A stretch of 64,000 nt of DNA from Streptomyces sp. NBC_00568 (GTDB taxonomy: Bacteria; Actinomycetota; Actinomycetes; Streptomycetales; Streptomycetaceae): assembly GCF_026341855.1 (NCBI RefSeq), contig NZ_JAPENW010000001.1, positions 186,001-250,000 of the forward strand. The letters run 5' to 3'. The number at the start of each line of letters is the position of its first letter. Within the stretch, counting starts at the first letter, position 1. Shown one piece after another: positions 53,015 through 61,035 of the stretch. The translations under genes and the position numbers were made by a program. The notes under the pieces are model-generated. The model was given only the letters and a program-made list of their open reading frames with translations. It ran no database searches and was not told the origin of the DNA.

Positions 53015-53251
53015 ATGCCGACCGCCGTACTGACCGAACACGAACGCGCCGCCGTGCAGGCCTACCTCCGCCTCCTCCAGACGGTACGAGCGGCATTCGA
53101 CGGCCCGCCGGACGGGTCCCGACCACCCATGGTGCCGCCCGCCGTACTCGCCGAGGCGGAGCGAGCCCTGGCGGCGGCCGGCCTCGCGGGCAACGAGGAG
53201 TCGTTCTTCGAACTGCTGCACTCGTGGTGCCCGGAACCGGGCTGGGCGTGA
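53015..53251 (+). CDS. Small hypothetical protein
   Basis: A 78-residue acidic helical protein; GGGGAGAG precedes the ATG. It contains EHERAAVQAYLRLLQTVRAAF and SFFELLHSWCPEPGW. No membrane segment. Not recognised. Confidence 0.6.
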   Translation: MPTAVLTEHERAAVQAYLRLLQTVRAAFDGPPDGSRPPMVPPAVLAEAERALAAAGLAGNEESFFELLHSWCPEPGWA

Positions 53252-53396
53252 GACACGGACGTCCGGGTCCCGCCTCCGTGCGGCCGATGCCGACGACCGG
53301 AACGCCACCGTGATCGCGGACACCGCCTGCCGGGCGGCCGGGTACGGCGAAGCCCCCGGGTTCGAGCTGCCGGGGGTCTTCGTCGTCCGGGCGGAT

Positions 53397-53440
53397 GGAG
53401 TCGGGCGGGTGGAGTCGGGCGGAGTCGGGCGGAGTCGGGC
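53397..53440. repeat. Short GGAGTCGGGC repeat
   Basis: GGAGTCGGGC occurs at 53397 and then three times in tandem from 53411. Intergenic. Confidence 0.75.
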
Positions 53441-53489
53441 GGGCAGTCGATCCCGTCGTGGCCGCGGGGCCGTGACGGCGCGCCGGGCC

Positions 53490-53789
53490 CTACGCGGCGC
53501 CGTTGACGTCGGGGGCGACGAAGCGCCGGTGGAGCGGGCTGAAGCTCGTCTCGGGTTCGCCGGCCATGCCCGCCTTCTGGATCGCGGGGGCGAGCCGCTC
53601 GGCGAAGAAGGCCTCGAACGCCTGCTGGGATTCCCAGACGTCGATCACATGCAGGCCCTGGGCGTCGAACCAGGCCACGTGCATCTGGCCACCGGCCGCC
53701 GGGACCTGCTCCCAGTCGACCGCGTCCCGCACCGTGTCGTACTGCTCCGGCGTGACTCCCGCCCAGTGCATCGACATCACCATCGCCAT
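53490..53789 (-). CDS. Small Dabb/antibiotic monooxygenase-like protein
   Basis: A 99-residue protein; ATG at 53789 follows AAGGGG. The pattern MSMHWAGVTPEQYDTVRDAV, then HVAWFDAQGLHVIDVWES and FEAFFAERLAPAI fits a ferredoxin-like alpha+beta barrel of the ABM/Dabb type, which are small dimeric enzymes or stress proteins. Substrate unknown. Confidence 0.7.
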   Translation of the reverse strand: MAMVMSMHWAGVTPEQYDTVRDAVDWEQVPAAGGQMHVAWFDAQGLHVIDVWESQQAFEAFFAERLAPAIQKAGMAGEPETSFSPLHRRFVAPDVNGAA

Positions 53790-54063
53790 GTCCAGCCCCT
53801 TACCGCTCGTAGTGGTGTACGCCGTACTCGGACCAGCCAACATCCACCCGCTGCCGCGCACATCTCCACGGCGGCCAATGGTGTCCCCCTGCCGGTGCCG
53901 GGCATCGGGATCGTTCCACCCGACGAGCGGTGCCGGACAGAGCGTGCGGAGGCACACCGGAGCCCGCGGAACGCCTCGTACGCGCGGTGCGCCTCTCCGC
54001 GCCGGGTTCGCCGTCGCCGACGCATGTTTCCCGCGAAGCGGTCCGGATCAGAAGCGGTCCGGA

Positions 54064-54858
54064 TCAGGAGTCTCCCGGTGTCCAGATCCAGGGCGTGGCC
54101 GTGGTCGCGGCCCGGAAGCCAAGGCGTCGGAGGGTCGGGGCGCTTTCCTCGGACGCGTCGACGTGCAGATACTCGACTCCCCGGGCCACCGCGAGCCGGG
54201 CTCGGGCCGCGATCAGCGCCCGGTAGATTCCGCGGCCTCGCCAGGCCGGCACCGTCGTACCGCCCCGGAGCCCGGCGAAGGCGGTGCCGGGACTGAGGAC
54301 CAGCCACGCGGCGGAGACGACCTGGCCGTCGGCCTCGGCGACGAGGACGGCGATGTCGTCCGGTGCCGCCGCGATCTGCCCGTTCAGGAATCCGTGGAGC
54401 GGGCGCCAGTCCATGCCCCACACGCTGGACTCCATCACCGCGATCCGCCGGATGTCGGCGTCCTCGGCGACACGGCGCAGTGCGACGCCTGCCGGGACCA
54501 CCGGCTCTCTCGCCGTGTCGGCCGCATGTCCGATCAGCACCGTCTCCGGCTTCCCCGGGACGAATCCGGCGGCTCGGAGGCGGTCCGTGAGGTCCGCCGG
54601 CCTGTCATGGGCGCGGGTCTTCCACTCGACCGCCTCGCCCCGCGCGGCGAAGTAGTCGCGCTGCCGGACGATCAGCCGGTCCAGGCCGGCACCGCTCGGT
54701 CCGAGGTCGCGCGGGGCGATGACGAAACCGCGGAAGTGTCCGACCACACGCAGGAGCGGTCCGTCCTTCTCACATCTGACTCCGGCCGGGAGCGTCGGGA
54801 GCACTCCTCGCATCTGCGCGTCGTACGCGGCCAGCAGCGTGTCGATGTCCTCCGTCAC
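54064..54858 (-). CDS. GNAT-family N-acetyltransferase
   Basis: A 264-residue protein. The C-terminal half (about 125-258) holds the acetyl-CoA site with VPAWRGRGIYRALIAA (Q/RxxGxG type) and EYLHVDASEESAPTLRRLGF, a classic GNAT end. The N-terminal half is a partly degenerate second domain. GTG at 54858 starts the product; no clear ribosome binding site, and TTG at 54876 is possible. The acceptor is unknown. Confidence 0.82.
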   Translation of the reverse strand: MTEDIDTLLAAYDAQMRGVLPTLPAGVRCEKDGPLLRVVGHFRGFVIAPRDLGPSGAGLDRLIVRQRDYFAARGEAVEWKTRAHDRPADLTDRLRAAGFVPGKPETVLIGHAADTAREPVVPAGVALRRVAEDADIRRIAVMESSVWGMDWRPLHGFLNGQIAAAPDDIAVLVAEADGQVVSAAWLVLSPGTAFAGLRGGTTVPAWRGRGIYRALIAARARLAVARGVEYLHVDASEESAPTLRRLGFRAATTATPWIWTPGDS

Positions 54859-54912
54859 GCCATCGAGGGTACGCAACCGTCAACTCGGTTGCTCCAGTGG
54901 CCTGTTCAGGCG

Positions 54913-55626
54913 TCAGGCCCGGACCGTCGGGCTCTGCCGCCCGTGCGGGACCGTGACCGTCGTCGCGACCAGCCCCCGCTGGACGGTCCAGCGTCCGTCG
55001 AAGGACGGGACGGGACTGCCGTCCACCACGGGCCCCGGTACGAGGAGTCGGGCGTGGAAGGTTCCCGAGAGGTCGGGGGTGGCGGGTGTCGGGCCCACGG
55101 AGATGTCGATGTCCGCCTCGGAGAAGTCGAGCCACTTGCCGGTGAGCGGGAACCACGCCTTGTAGACCGACTCCTTGGCGCTGAACAGGAGCCGGTCCCA
55201 GTGGACGTCCGGTGTCCGGGCGCCGAGGCGGTCCAGGCGGCCCGTCTCGCTGGGCAGGGCGACGGCGGCCAGGACGTCCTCCGGAAGTGCCAGGTGGGGT
55301 TCGGCATCGATGCCGAGGGAGGCCAGATCGGTGGCACGGGCGAGCGCGGCGGCGGCGTAGCCGTCGCAGTGCGTCATGCTGCCGATGAGGCCCGCGGGCC
55401 ACTGCGGGGCTCCGCGCTCGCCCGGCAGCACGGGGCCCGGGGCCACGCCCAGCTTCTCCATGGCACGCCGGGCGCAGGCACGCACGGTGGCGAACTCGCG
55501 GCGCCGCTTCTCCACGGCGCGCGTCACGATCACCCGCTCCTCGGGGTACAGGTTCGCGACCGCGGTCTCGTCGTCACCGTGGCTCTCCACCGTGACGACC
55601 GACTCCGGAAGCAGCTCCTCCATCAC
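54913..55626 (-). CDS. Sfp-type 4'-phosphopantetheinyl transferase (SCO6673-like)
   Basis: Activates carrier proteins of polyketide, peptide or fatty acid synthesis by adding phosphopantetheine from CoA. The 237-residue protein has the EntD/PcpS-type motifs: GSMTHCDGY (about 90-98), SLGIDAEPH (Mg-binding Asp, Glu; about 112-120) and FSAKESVYKAW (about 156-166). GTG at 55626 follows GGAGG and gives MMEELLPESVV, as in the S. coelicolor relative. It overlaps the metallophosphoesterase gene by 53 bases. Confidence 0.92.
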   Translation of the reverse strand: MMEELLPESVVTVESHGDDETAVANLYPEERVIVTRAVEKRRREFATVRACARRAMEKLGVAPGPVLPGERGAPQWPAGLIGSMTHCDGYAAAALARATDLASLGIDAEPHLALPEDVLAAVALPSETGRLDRLGARTPDVHWDRLLFSAKESVYKAWFPLTGKWLDFSEADIDISVGPTPATPDLSGTFHARLLVPGPVVDGSPVPSFDGRWTVQRGLVATTVTVPHGRQSPTVRA

Positions 55627-56482
55627 CGGCTTTGACCTCCATCGGCAGAATGCGGCGCAGCGTTCCGGGCGGCCCCGGTCGCTTACGCCATTCTCGGGGA
55701 TAGCCCACCGACACCTCTTCGAACCGGACACCGTCGTGCCAGGTGGTCCGGGGGATGTGCAGATGTCCGTAGACCATGGCCTCGACCCGGAACCTGCGGT
55801 GCCAGTCGGCGGTCGCCCGGGTGCCGCACCACATGGCGAACTCGGGGTAGCGCAGGATGTCCGTCGGGTGACGGTCCAGCGGGTAGTGGTTGACCGGGAC
55901 GGTCGGCAGGTCGTCGGGGAGTTCGGCGAGTCGGCGTTCGGTCTCGACGACCCGGGCCCGGCACCAGGCCTCGCGGCTCGGGTAGGGGTCGGGGTGGAGC
56001 AGGTGCTCGTCCGTGCAGACGACGCCGGTGCCGTGGGCGTAGGCCAGCCCCTCGTCCTTGGTGGCGCAGCCCTGCGGCAGGAACGAGTAGTCGTAGAGCA
56101 GGAAGAGCGGCGCGACGACGGCGGGACCGCCCGGTCCGTTCCAGACGGGGTAGGGGTCCTCCGGGGTCGTGACGCCCAACTCCCGGCACAGAGCGACCAG
56201 ATGCTCGTAGCGGGCGACACCGCGCAGCTGGACGGGGTCCTTGGGATGGGTCCACAGCTCGTGGTTGCCGGGCACCCAGACGACCTTGCGGAAGCGGCCG
56301 CTGAGCGTCTCCAGGGTCCACCTGATGTCATCGACGATCTCACCGATGTCGCCGGCCACCAGGAGCCAGTCGTCGTCCGACTCGGGTCGCATCCTCTCGA
56401 CCAGCGCGCGGTTCTCGGCGTAGCCGATGTGCAGATCGCTGATGGCCAGCAGGTTCCCGTCGCCGCCGTCTGTCGGCCGCAC
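55574..56482 (-). CDS. Calcineurin-like metallophosphoesterase (SCO6672-like)
   Basis: A 302-residue phosphoesterase. Metal ligands in order: AISDLHIGY (D-x-H, about 13), VAGDIGE (D), WVPGNHELW (N-H), VNHYPL (H) and YGHLHIPRTTW (G-H-x-H, about 250). GTG at 56482 is chosen for GGGGGTG upstream. Its gene overlaps the phosphopantetheinyl transferase gene, an arrangement I recall from other streptomycetes. A role in carrier-protein or nucleotide metabolism is possible but unproven. Confidence 0.88.
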   Translation of the reverse strand: MRPTDGGDGNLLAISDLHIGYAENRALVERMRPESDDDWLLVAGDIGEIVDDIRWTLETLSGRFRKVVWVPGNHELWTHPKDPVQLRGVARYEHLVALCRELGVTTPEDPYPVWNGPGGPAVVAPLFLLYDYSFLPQGCATKDEGLAYAHGTGVVCTDEHLLHPDPYPSREAWCRARVVETERRLAELPDDLPTVPVNHYPLDRHPTDILRYPEFAMWCGTRATADWHRRFRVEAMVYGHLHIPRTTWHDGVRFEEVSVGYPREWRKRPGPPGTLRRILPMEVKAGDGGAASGVGRHGGEPR

Positions 56483-56738
56483 GCGCCACCCCCGTAGAAA
56501 GCGAATGTCAACACAAGAACACACCCGCCCGGCGCCGGACAAGGAGGCCCTCCGGCCGGCACATGGGTGAATCCGTAACATGCCCGTAGCAGCACGGGGG
56601 TCCCGCGCCCCCTATGATCGCCCCAACACCACCGCCCCGAATCCGCTTTGGCGTACGGCGGCGCTTGGTGCACCTCCCCTACCCCTGGCCGGGCCCGGCC
56701 TGCTCCGCCGTGCCCGCGAACCGTGAAAGGTGGCTTGC

Positions 56739-57944
56739 ATGGGCTCTCGCGTACGCGTCTGGCTCAACCGCACGTACGCGGAGAACGTGTTCTTCATGGA
56801 TCAGCTGCGAAGTAATCCGCAGCATCGCGCGGTCGAGATCCATGCCACCCACGGCGACGCCGACTCTCCCGTACTGGCCGCCGCCGACACCGCCGAGATG
56901 GAGCCGGAGGGCCTGTCACCGCGAGCCTATGTCGAGTACGCCCTCGACATGTGCGCACGGCGCTCCGTCGACGTCTTCGTGCCGGTCCTGCACCAGGCGG
57001 CGATCGTCGCGCAGCGCGCCGAGTTCGCGGCGCTCGGTACGGCTCTGCTGGCACCGCCCTCGGAGGCGGTCGCGGTCTTCCACGACAAGGCCACCGCGTA
57101 CCAGGCCGTCGAGGCCGTGGGTGTTCCGGTGCCTCCCTGGTGGCGGGTGCGCACGGAGGACGAGCTGGTCGCGGCGGTGGAGCTGCTGGAGGCCGCGGGT
57201 CAGCGGGCCTGCTTCAAGCCCGCGGCGGGAGCGGGCGGGGTTGGCTTCCGGGTGATCACCCGCACTCCCTTCTCGCTCATGCACCTCAACGGGTTCCCGA
57301 GCCCGTACGTTCCGCTGGACCTGGTCGTGGAGGCGCTGCGCGCCGCCGACGAGCCCGTCGACTGGCTGGTCATGCCGCACCTCGGACAGCCGGAGGTGTC
57401 GGTGGACTGCCTCACCGGCCCGGACGGCCGGGTCCGCATGGCGATCGGCCGCACCAAGAACGGGCGGCGCCGCGGATTCACCCTCGACGCCGCCTGGATC
57501 GAACCCGCCACGCTGCTCGCGGAGGCGTTCGGGCTGCACTATCTGTCGAACATCCAGTTCCGGATGTACGGCGACGAGCCGGTTCTGATGGACGTGAACA
57601 CCCGTCCGGCGGGCGGACTGCACCAGCTCTCCCAATGCGGGGTCAACGCCCCTTGGTCCGCAGTACAGTTGGCGCTGGGCGAGGAGACGGGCGAGGTGGT
57701 CCCGCCGTTCCTCGGTCAGGACTACACGGTGGTCTCGGGGCCGCGTCCGGTGCGTCCGGTGTCGCTGCCGCAGCAGCGGACCGAGGTGCCGGTACCGACG
57801 CTGTCCGAGGTGCCCGTACCGACACTCCCCGCGGTGCCCGCGCAGGCCACGGAGCCCGCGGCGTCCTCCCCGGTGGACGCGACCGCCTCCACCGCTTCGG
57901 CCCAGGCCACCACGTCCGCCTCGGCGGCCATCGCGCCCGCCTGA
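56739..57944 (+). CDS. ATP-grasp ligase-like protein
   Basis: A 401-residue protein; AAAGGTGG precedes the ATG. An N-terminal pre-ATP-grasp fold (about 1-100) is followed by the ATP-grasp domain: CFKPAAGAGGVGFRVI (about 160-175, ATP-binding loop), WLVMPHL and the metal-binding MDVNTRPAGG (about 285-294). Residues about 330-401 are a low-complexity Pro/Val then Ala/Thr/Ser tail with the repeat EVPVPTL. Family members join a carboxylate to an amine; substrate unknown. It diverges from the phosphoesterase gene. Confidence 0.83.
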   Translation: MGSRVRVWLNRTYAENVFFMDQLRSNPQHRAVEIHATHGDADSPVLAAADTAEMEPEGLSPRAYVEYALDMCARRSVDVFVPVLHQAAIVAQRAEFAALGTALLAPPSEAVAVFHDKATAYQAVEAVGVPVPPWWRVRTEDELVAAVELLEAAGQRACFKPAAGAGGVGFRVITRTPFSLMHLNGFPSPYVPLDLVVEALRAADEPVDWLVMPHLGQPEVSVDCLTGPDGRVRMAIGRTKNGRRRGFTLDAAWIEPATLLAEAFGLHYLSNIQFRMYGDEPVLMDVNTRPAGGLHQLSQCGVNAPWSAVQLALGEETGEVVPPFLGQDYTVVSGPRPVRPVSLPQQRTEVPVPTLSEVPVPTLPAVPAQATEPAASSPVDATASTASAQATTSASAAIAPA

Positions 57945-57977
57945 CCCTCCGGGCCCTCCACGCCGCCCTCCGCCTCT

Positions 57978-57993
57978 ACCGGTCTGGACCAAT
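57978..57993. promoter_or_regulatory. DasR-type operator (dre), upstream copy
   Basis: ACCGGTCTGGACCAAT matches the dre consensus ACTGGTCTANACCANT at all but two positions. It lies just before the TTGACA at 58008. Confidence 0.7.
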
Positions 57994-58007
57994 TCCCGCT
58001 CAGCGTC

Positions 58008-58013
58008 TTGACA
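58008..58013 (+). promoter_or_regulatory. -35 box of the chitinase promoter
   Basis: A perfect TTGACA between the two dre-like sites; the -10 (about 58031-58036) is weak. Confidence 0.55.
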
Positions 58014-58018
58014 GCGGG

Positions 58019-58034
58019 ATTGGTCCATACCAAC
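58019..58034. promoter_or_regulatory. DasR-type operator (dre), downstream copy
   Basis: ATTGGTCCATACCAAC matches the dre consensus with three changes and overlaps the promoter spacer and -10 area. Together with 57978-57993 it forms a larger inverted repeat around the -35 box. Confidence 0.6.
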
Positions 58035-58089
58035 TTGGTTGCGCACCTCTCTGCACTCCCGAACACCCCCATTTCCCCAGGGAGATCGC

Positions 58090-59775
58090 GTGCGCATCAC
58101 ACAGCTCAGACGTTCCAGACATCGCTTCCTCGCCCTGCTCGGCACGGCCGCGCTGGCCCTCGCCGGGGCGGTCGCCCTGCCGGGTACGGCCCAGGCGGCG
58201 AACATCCTGTCCAACCCCGGCTTCGAGACGGGCAGCCTGTCCCCCTGGTCCTGCTCCGGCAACCTGGGCTCGATCGTCTCCAGCCCCGTACACGGCGGCT
58301 CCAAAGCCCTTGCGGGGGCGGTGAGTTCGAGCGACAACGCGCAGTGCACCCAGACCGTCTCGGTCCAGCCGAACACGACGTACAGCCTCTCTGGCTGGGT
58401 CCGCGGCAGCTACGTCTACCTCGGCGTGGACGGCGGTGCCTCGACCTGGACGACGTCCCCGTCGGCGTACAGCCGGCTGAGCGTGGCCTTCACCACCGGT
58501 GCCTCGCAGACCAGCGCCAAGATCTATGTGCACGGCTGGTACGCGCAGGGCACCTACTACGCCGACGACGTCAGCCTGGACGGTCCCGGCGGCGGTGGCT
58601 CCGACAGCCAGGCGCCGACCACGCCCACCAACCTGACCTCCACCGGCAAGACCTCCTCCAGCGTGTCGCTCTCGTGGGGCGCGTCGAGCGACAACGTCGG
58701 CGTCAGCGGGTACGACGTCTACAGCGGTTCCAACCAGGTGCTGACCGTGTCGGGCACGAGTGCCACGGTCAGCGGGCTGTCCCCGAGCACCGCCTACTCG
58801 TTCACCGTGAAGGCGCGGGACGCGGCCGGTAACACCTCCGCGGCCTCCAACTCCGTGAGCGTCACGACGAGCGCGGGCGGCGGTGGCGGCACCGGCTTCA
58901 AGCAGGCCGCTCCCTACCTGTTCGAGGGCTGGGGAGACCCCCCGAACCCGACCACGGTGATGAACGCGACCGGGATCAAGTGGTTCACGATGGCGTTCGT
59001 GCTCGACTCGGGCGGCTGCAACCCCGCCTGGGACGGCAGCCGGGCGCTGGCCGGCGGCGTCGACCAGACGGCCATCAACCAGATCCGTTCCGCGGGCGGT
59101 GACATCGTCCCGTCGTTCGGTGGCTGGCAGGGCAGCAAGCTCGGCGCCAACTGCTCCTCGGCGAGCGCGCTCGCCGGCGCTCTGCAGAAGGTGATCGACG
59201 CCTACAGCCTCAAGGCCATCGACATGGACATCGAGAACACCGACGAGTTCGAGAACGAGGCCGTCCAGGCGAGGATCCTGACCGCGCTGAAGACCGTCAA
59301 GGCCAACAACCCCGGCCTGAAGACGATCGTCACCTTCGGCACCTCGACGACCGGCCCGACCTACTACGGCAACCGGCTCATCGAGCAGGCGCAGTCCCTG
59401 AACGCCAACATCGACGTCTTCACCATCATGCCGTTCGACTTCGGCGGCGGCTCCGACATGTACGGCAACACGGTCAACGCCACCGAGGGGCTGAAGGCCA
59501 AACTGAAGTCGACCTTCGGCTGGGACGACGCCACGGCCTACTCCCACATCGGCATCTCCGGCATGAACGGCCTGTCCGACCAGCAGGAGAACACCACCCC
59601 GGCGATCTGGACCCAGATCCGTGACTGGGCCAACGGCCATCACATCGCCCGGCTCGCCTACTGGGCGGTCAACCGCGACCGGCCCTGCCCCGGCGGCGGC
59701 GTGGTGAGCAACTGCTCCGGCATCAGCCAGAGCACCTGGCAGTTCACGTCGATCACGGCCGGCTTCACGGGCTGA
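58090..59775 (+). CDS. Secreted GH18 chitinase with carbohydrate-binding and FnIII domains
   Basis: A 561-residue exported chitinase; GTG behind GGGAG. Signal peptide at 1-37 ending GTAQAAN. Residues about 38-172 form a beta-sandwich binding module (NILSNPGFETGSLSPW). A Gly/Ser linker leads to a fibronectin III domain (about 180-265, APTTPTNLTSTGKTSSS). The GH18 catalytic barrel (about 275-561) has KAIDMDIEN, the D-x-D-x-E motif with catalytic Glu. Two DasR-type boxes upstream link it to N-acetylglucosamine/chitin control. A strong hairpin follows. Confidence 0.93.
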   Translation: MRITQLRRSRHRFLALLGTAALALAGAVALPGTAQAANILSNPGFETGSLSPWSCSGNLGSIVSSPVHGGSKALAGAVSSSDNAQCTQTVSVQPNTTYSLSGWVRGSYVYLGVDGGASTWTTSPSAYSRLSVAFTTGASQTSAKIYVHGWYAQGTYYADDVSLDGPGGGGSDSQAPTTPTNLTSTGKTSSSVSLSWGASSDNVGVSGYDVYSGSNQVLTVSGTSATVSGLSPSTAYSFTVKARDAAGNTSAASNSVSVTTSAGGGGGTGFKQAAPYLFEGWGDPPNPTTVMNATGIKWFTMAFVLDSGGCNPAWDGSRALAGGVDQTAINQIRSAGGDIVPSFGGWQGSKLGANCSSASALAGALQKVIDAYSLKAIDMDIENTDEFENEAVQARILTALKTVKANNPGLKTIVTFGTSTTGPTYYGNRLIEQAQSLNANIDVFTIMPFDFGGGSDMYGNTVNATEGLKAKLKSTFGWDDATAYSHIGISGMNGLSDQQENTTPAIWTQIRDWANGHHIARLAYWAVNRDRPCPGGGVVSNCSGISQSTWQFTSITAGFTG

Positions 59776-59793
59776 GACGACGGCGGAACAGCG

Positions 59794-59819
59794 CGGCGGG
59801 CCGCCCCGGCGGCCCGCCG
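59794..59819 (+). terminator. Terminator after the chitinase gene
   Basis: CGGCGGGCCGCC pairs fully with GGCGGCCCGCCG around a 2-base loop, 18 bases past the stop. Confidence 0.8.
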
Positions 59820-59888
59820 TGTCACGTTCCCCGCACGATCCACCGCGTTACGCTCCCCGGACGACCGGCGTCAGCAGAAAGGCCCGCG

Positions 59889-60983
59889 GTGACCAGCACC
59901 CGCTCCGGAGCGAACATCCCGCCCCGCGCCCTTCTGGGCAGTTGGCCCACTCCCCTCGAACCGGCCCCGCGGCTCGCCCGTGCGCTCGGGCTCGGCCCCG
60001 ACGACCTGTGGATCAAACGCGACGACCTCACCGGCCTGGGCGGCGGCGGCAACAAGATCCGCAAGCTGGAGTGGACCTGCGGCGCGGCGCTGGCGGACGG
60101 TGCCACCGTGCTGGTGACCACCGGCGCACCGCAGAGCAACCACGCCCGTCTGACGGCGGCCGCGGGAGCCCGGCTGGGCCTGAGGACCGTCCTCGTCCTC
60201 GCCGGTGGGCCCGCGGCGCCGGACGCCGGTGAGCCCGGCGCCGACCCGGCCGGGGCACGGCCACCGGGTTCACCCGCGAAAACCCCGTCCACCCCGCCCG
60301 CCTCCGGCAATCTCGCCCTCGACGGCCTCTTCGGCGCCCAGGTCGTCTGGGCGGGCGACCGCGAGTACCTCGACGCCATGGCGGCGCGCACGGTCGAGGA
60401 GCTACGGGCGCGGGGAGAGGTACCGGCACTCGTCCCGTTCGGCGGGTCCAGCGCGCTCGGCGCCCGCGGCTACACAGAATGCGCCCGTGAACTCCTCGAC
60501 CAGGCACCGGACTTGACGAACGTGGTCGTCGCGCTCGGCTCGGGCGGGACGATGGCCGGGCTCGTCGCCGGGCTGGGCGCCGCGCGTGTCCTCGGCGTCC
60601 ACGTCGGTGCCGTCACCGATCCCGCCCGGGTCGTCGCGGAGCTGGTCTCGGAGCTGTCCGGCACACCCTGCGACCCGCGCTCGCTGCGCGTGCGCCGCGA
60701 CCAGGTCGGAGCGGGCTACGCCACGCTGACCGAGCCGGTCATGAGTGCCCTGACCCTCGCCGCGCGCGCCGAGGGCATCGCCCTCGACCCGATCTACACC
60801 GGGCGCGCGATGGCCGGCCTGGTCGCGGCCGTCGAGGACGGCGACATCACCCCGGGACAGCGCACCGTCTTCCTGCACACCGGCGGGCTGCCCGGCTTCT
60901 TCGGCCACCCCGCGGCGGTCGCCCGCGCGGAGGCCGAACTGCTCGGCCCTCCGGACAGCCCCCTTCCCGCTCCGGCTCCCTGA
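59889..60983 (+). CDS. D-cysteine desulfhydrase / ACC deaminase-like PLP enzyme
   Basis: A 364-residue fold-type II PLP enzyme. The PLP lysine is in GGNKIRKLEW (about 54-63), followed by TTGAPQSNHARLTAAAG. The phosphate-binding loop is GSGGTMAGL (about 217-225), and the late HTGGLPG is typical of D-cysteine desulfhydrases. A Gly/Pro/Ala-rich insertion of about 25 residues (about 108-136) is unusual. The GTG start follows AAGG. Confidence 0.85.
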   Translation: MTSTRSGANIPPRALLGSWPTPLEPAPRLARALGLGPDDLWIKRDDLTGLGGGGNKIRKLEWTCGAALADGATVLVTTGAPQSNHARLTAAAGARLGLRTVLVLAGGPAAPDAGEPGADPAGARPPGSPAKTPSTPPASGNLALDGLFGAQVVWAGDREYLDAMAARTVEELRARGEVPALVPFGGSSALGARGYTECARELLDQAPDLTNVVVALGSGGTMAGLVAGLGAARVLGVHVGAVTDPARVVAELVSELSGTPCDPRSLRVRRDQVGAGYATLTEPVMSALTLAARAEGIALDPIYTGRAMAGLVAAVEDGDITPGQRTVFLHTGGLPGFFGHPAAVARAEAELLGPPDSPLPAPAP

Positions 60984-61035
60984 CCACCCCCGACTCCCGG
61001 GACAAGTACGGGGCGGACGTCTCCTCGGCCGATGT

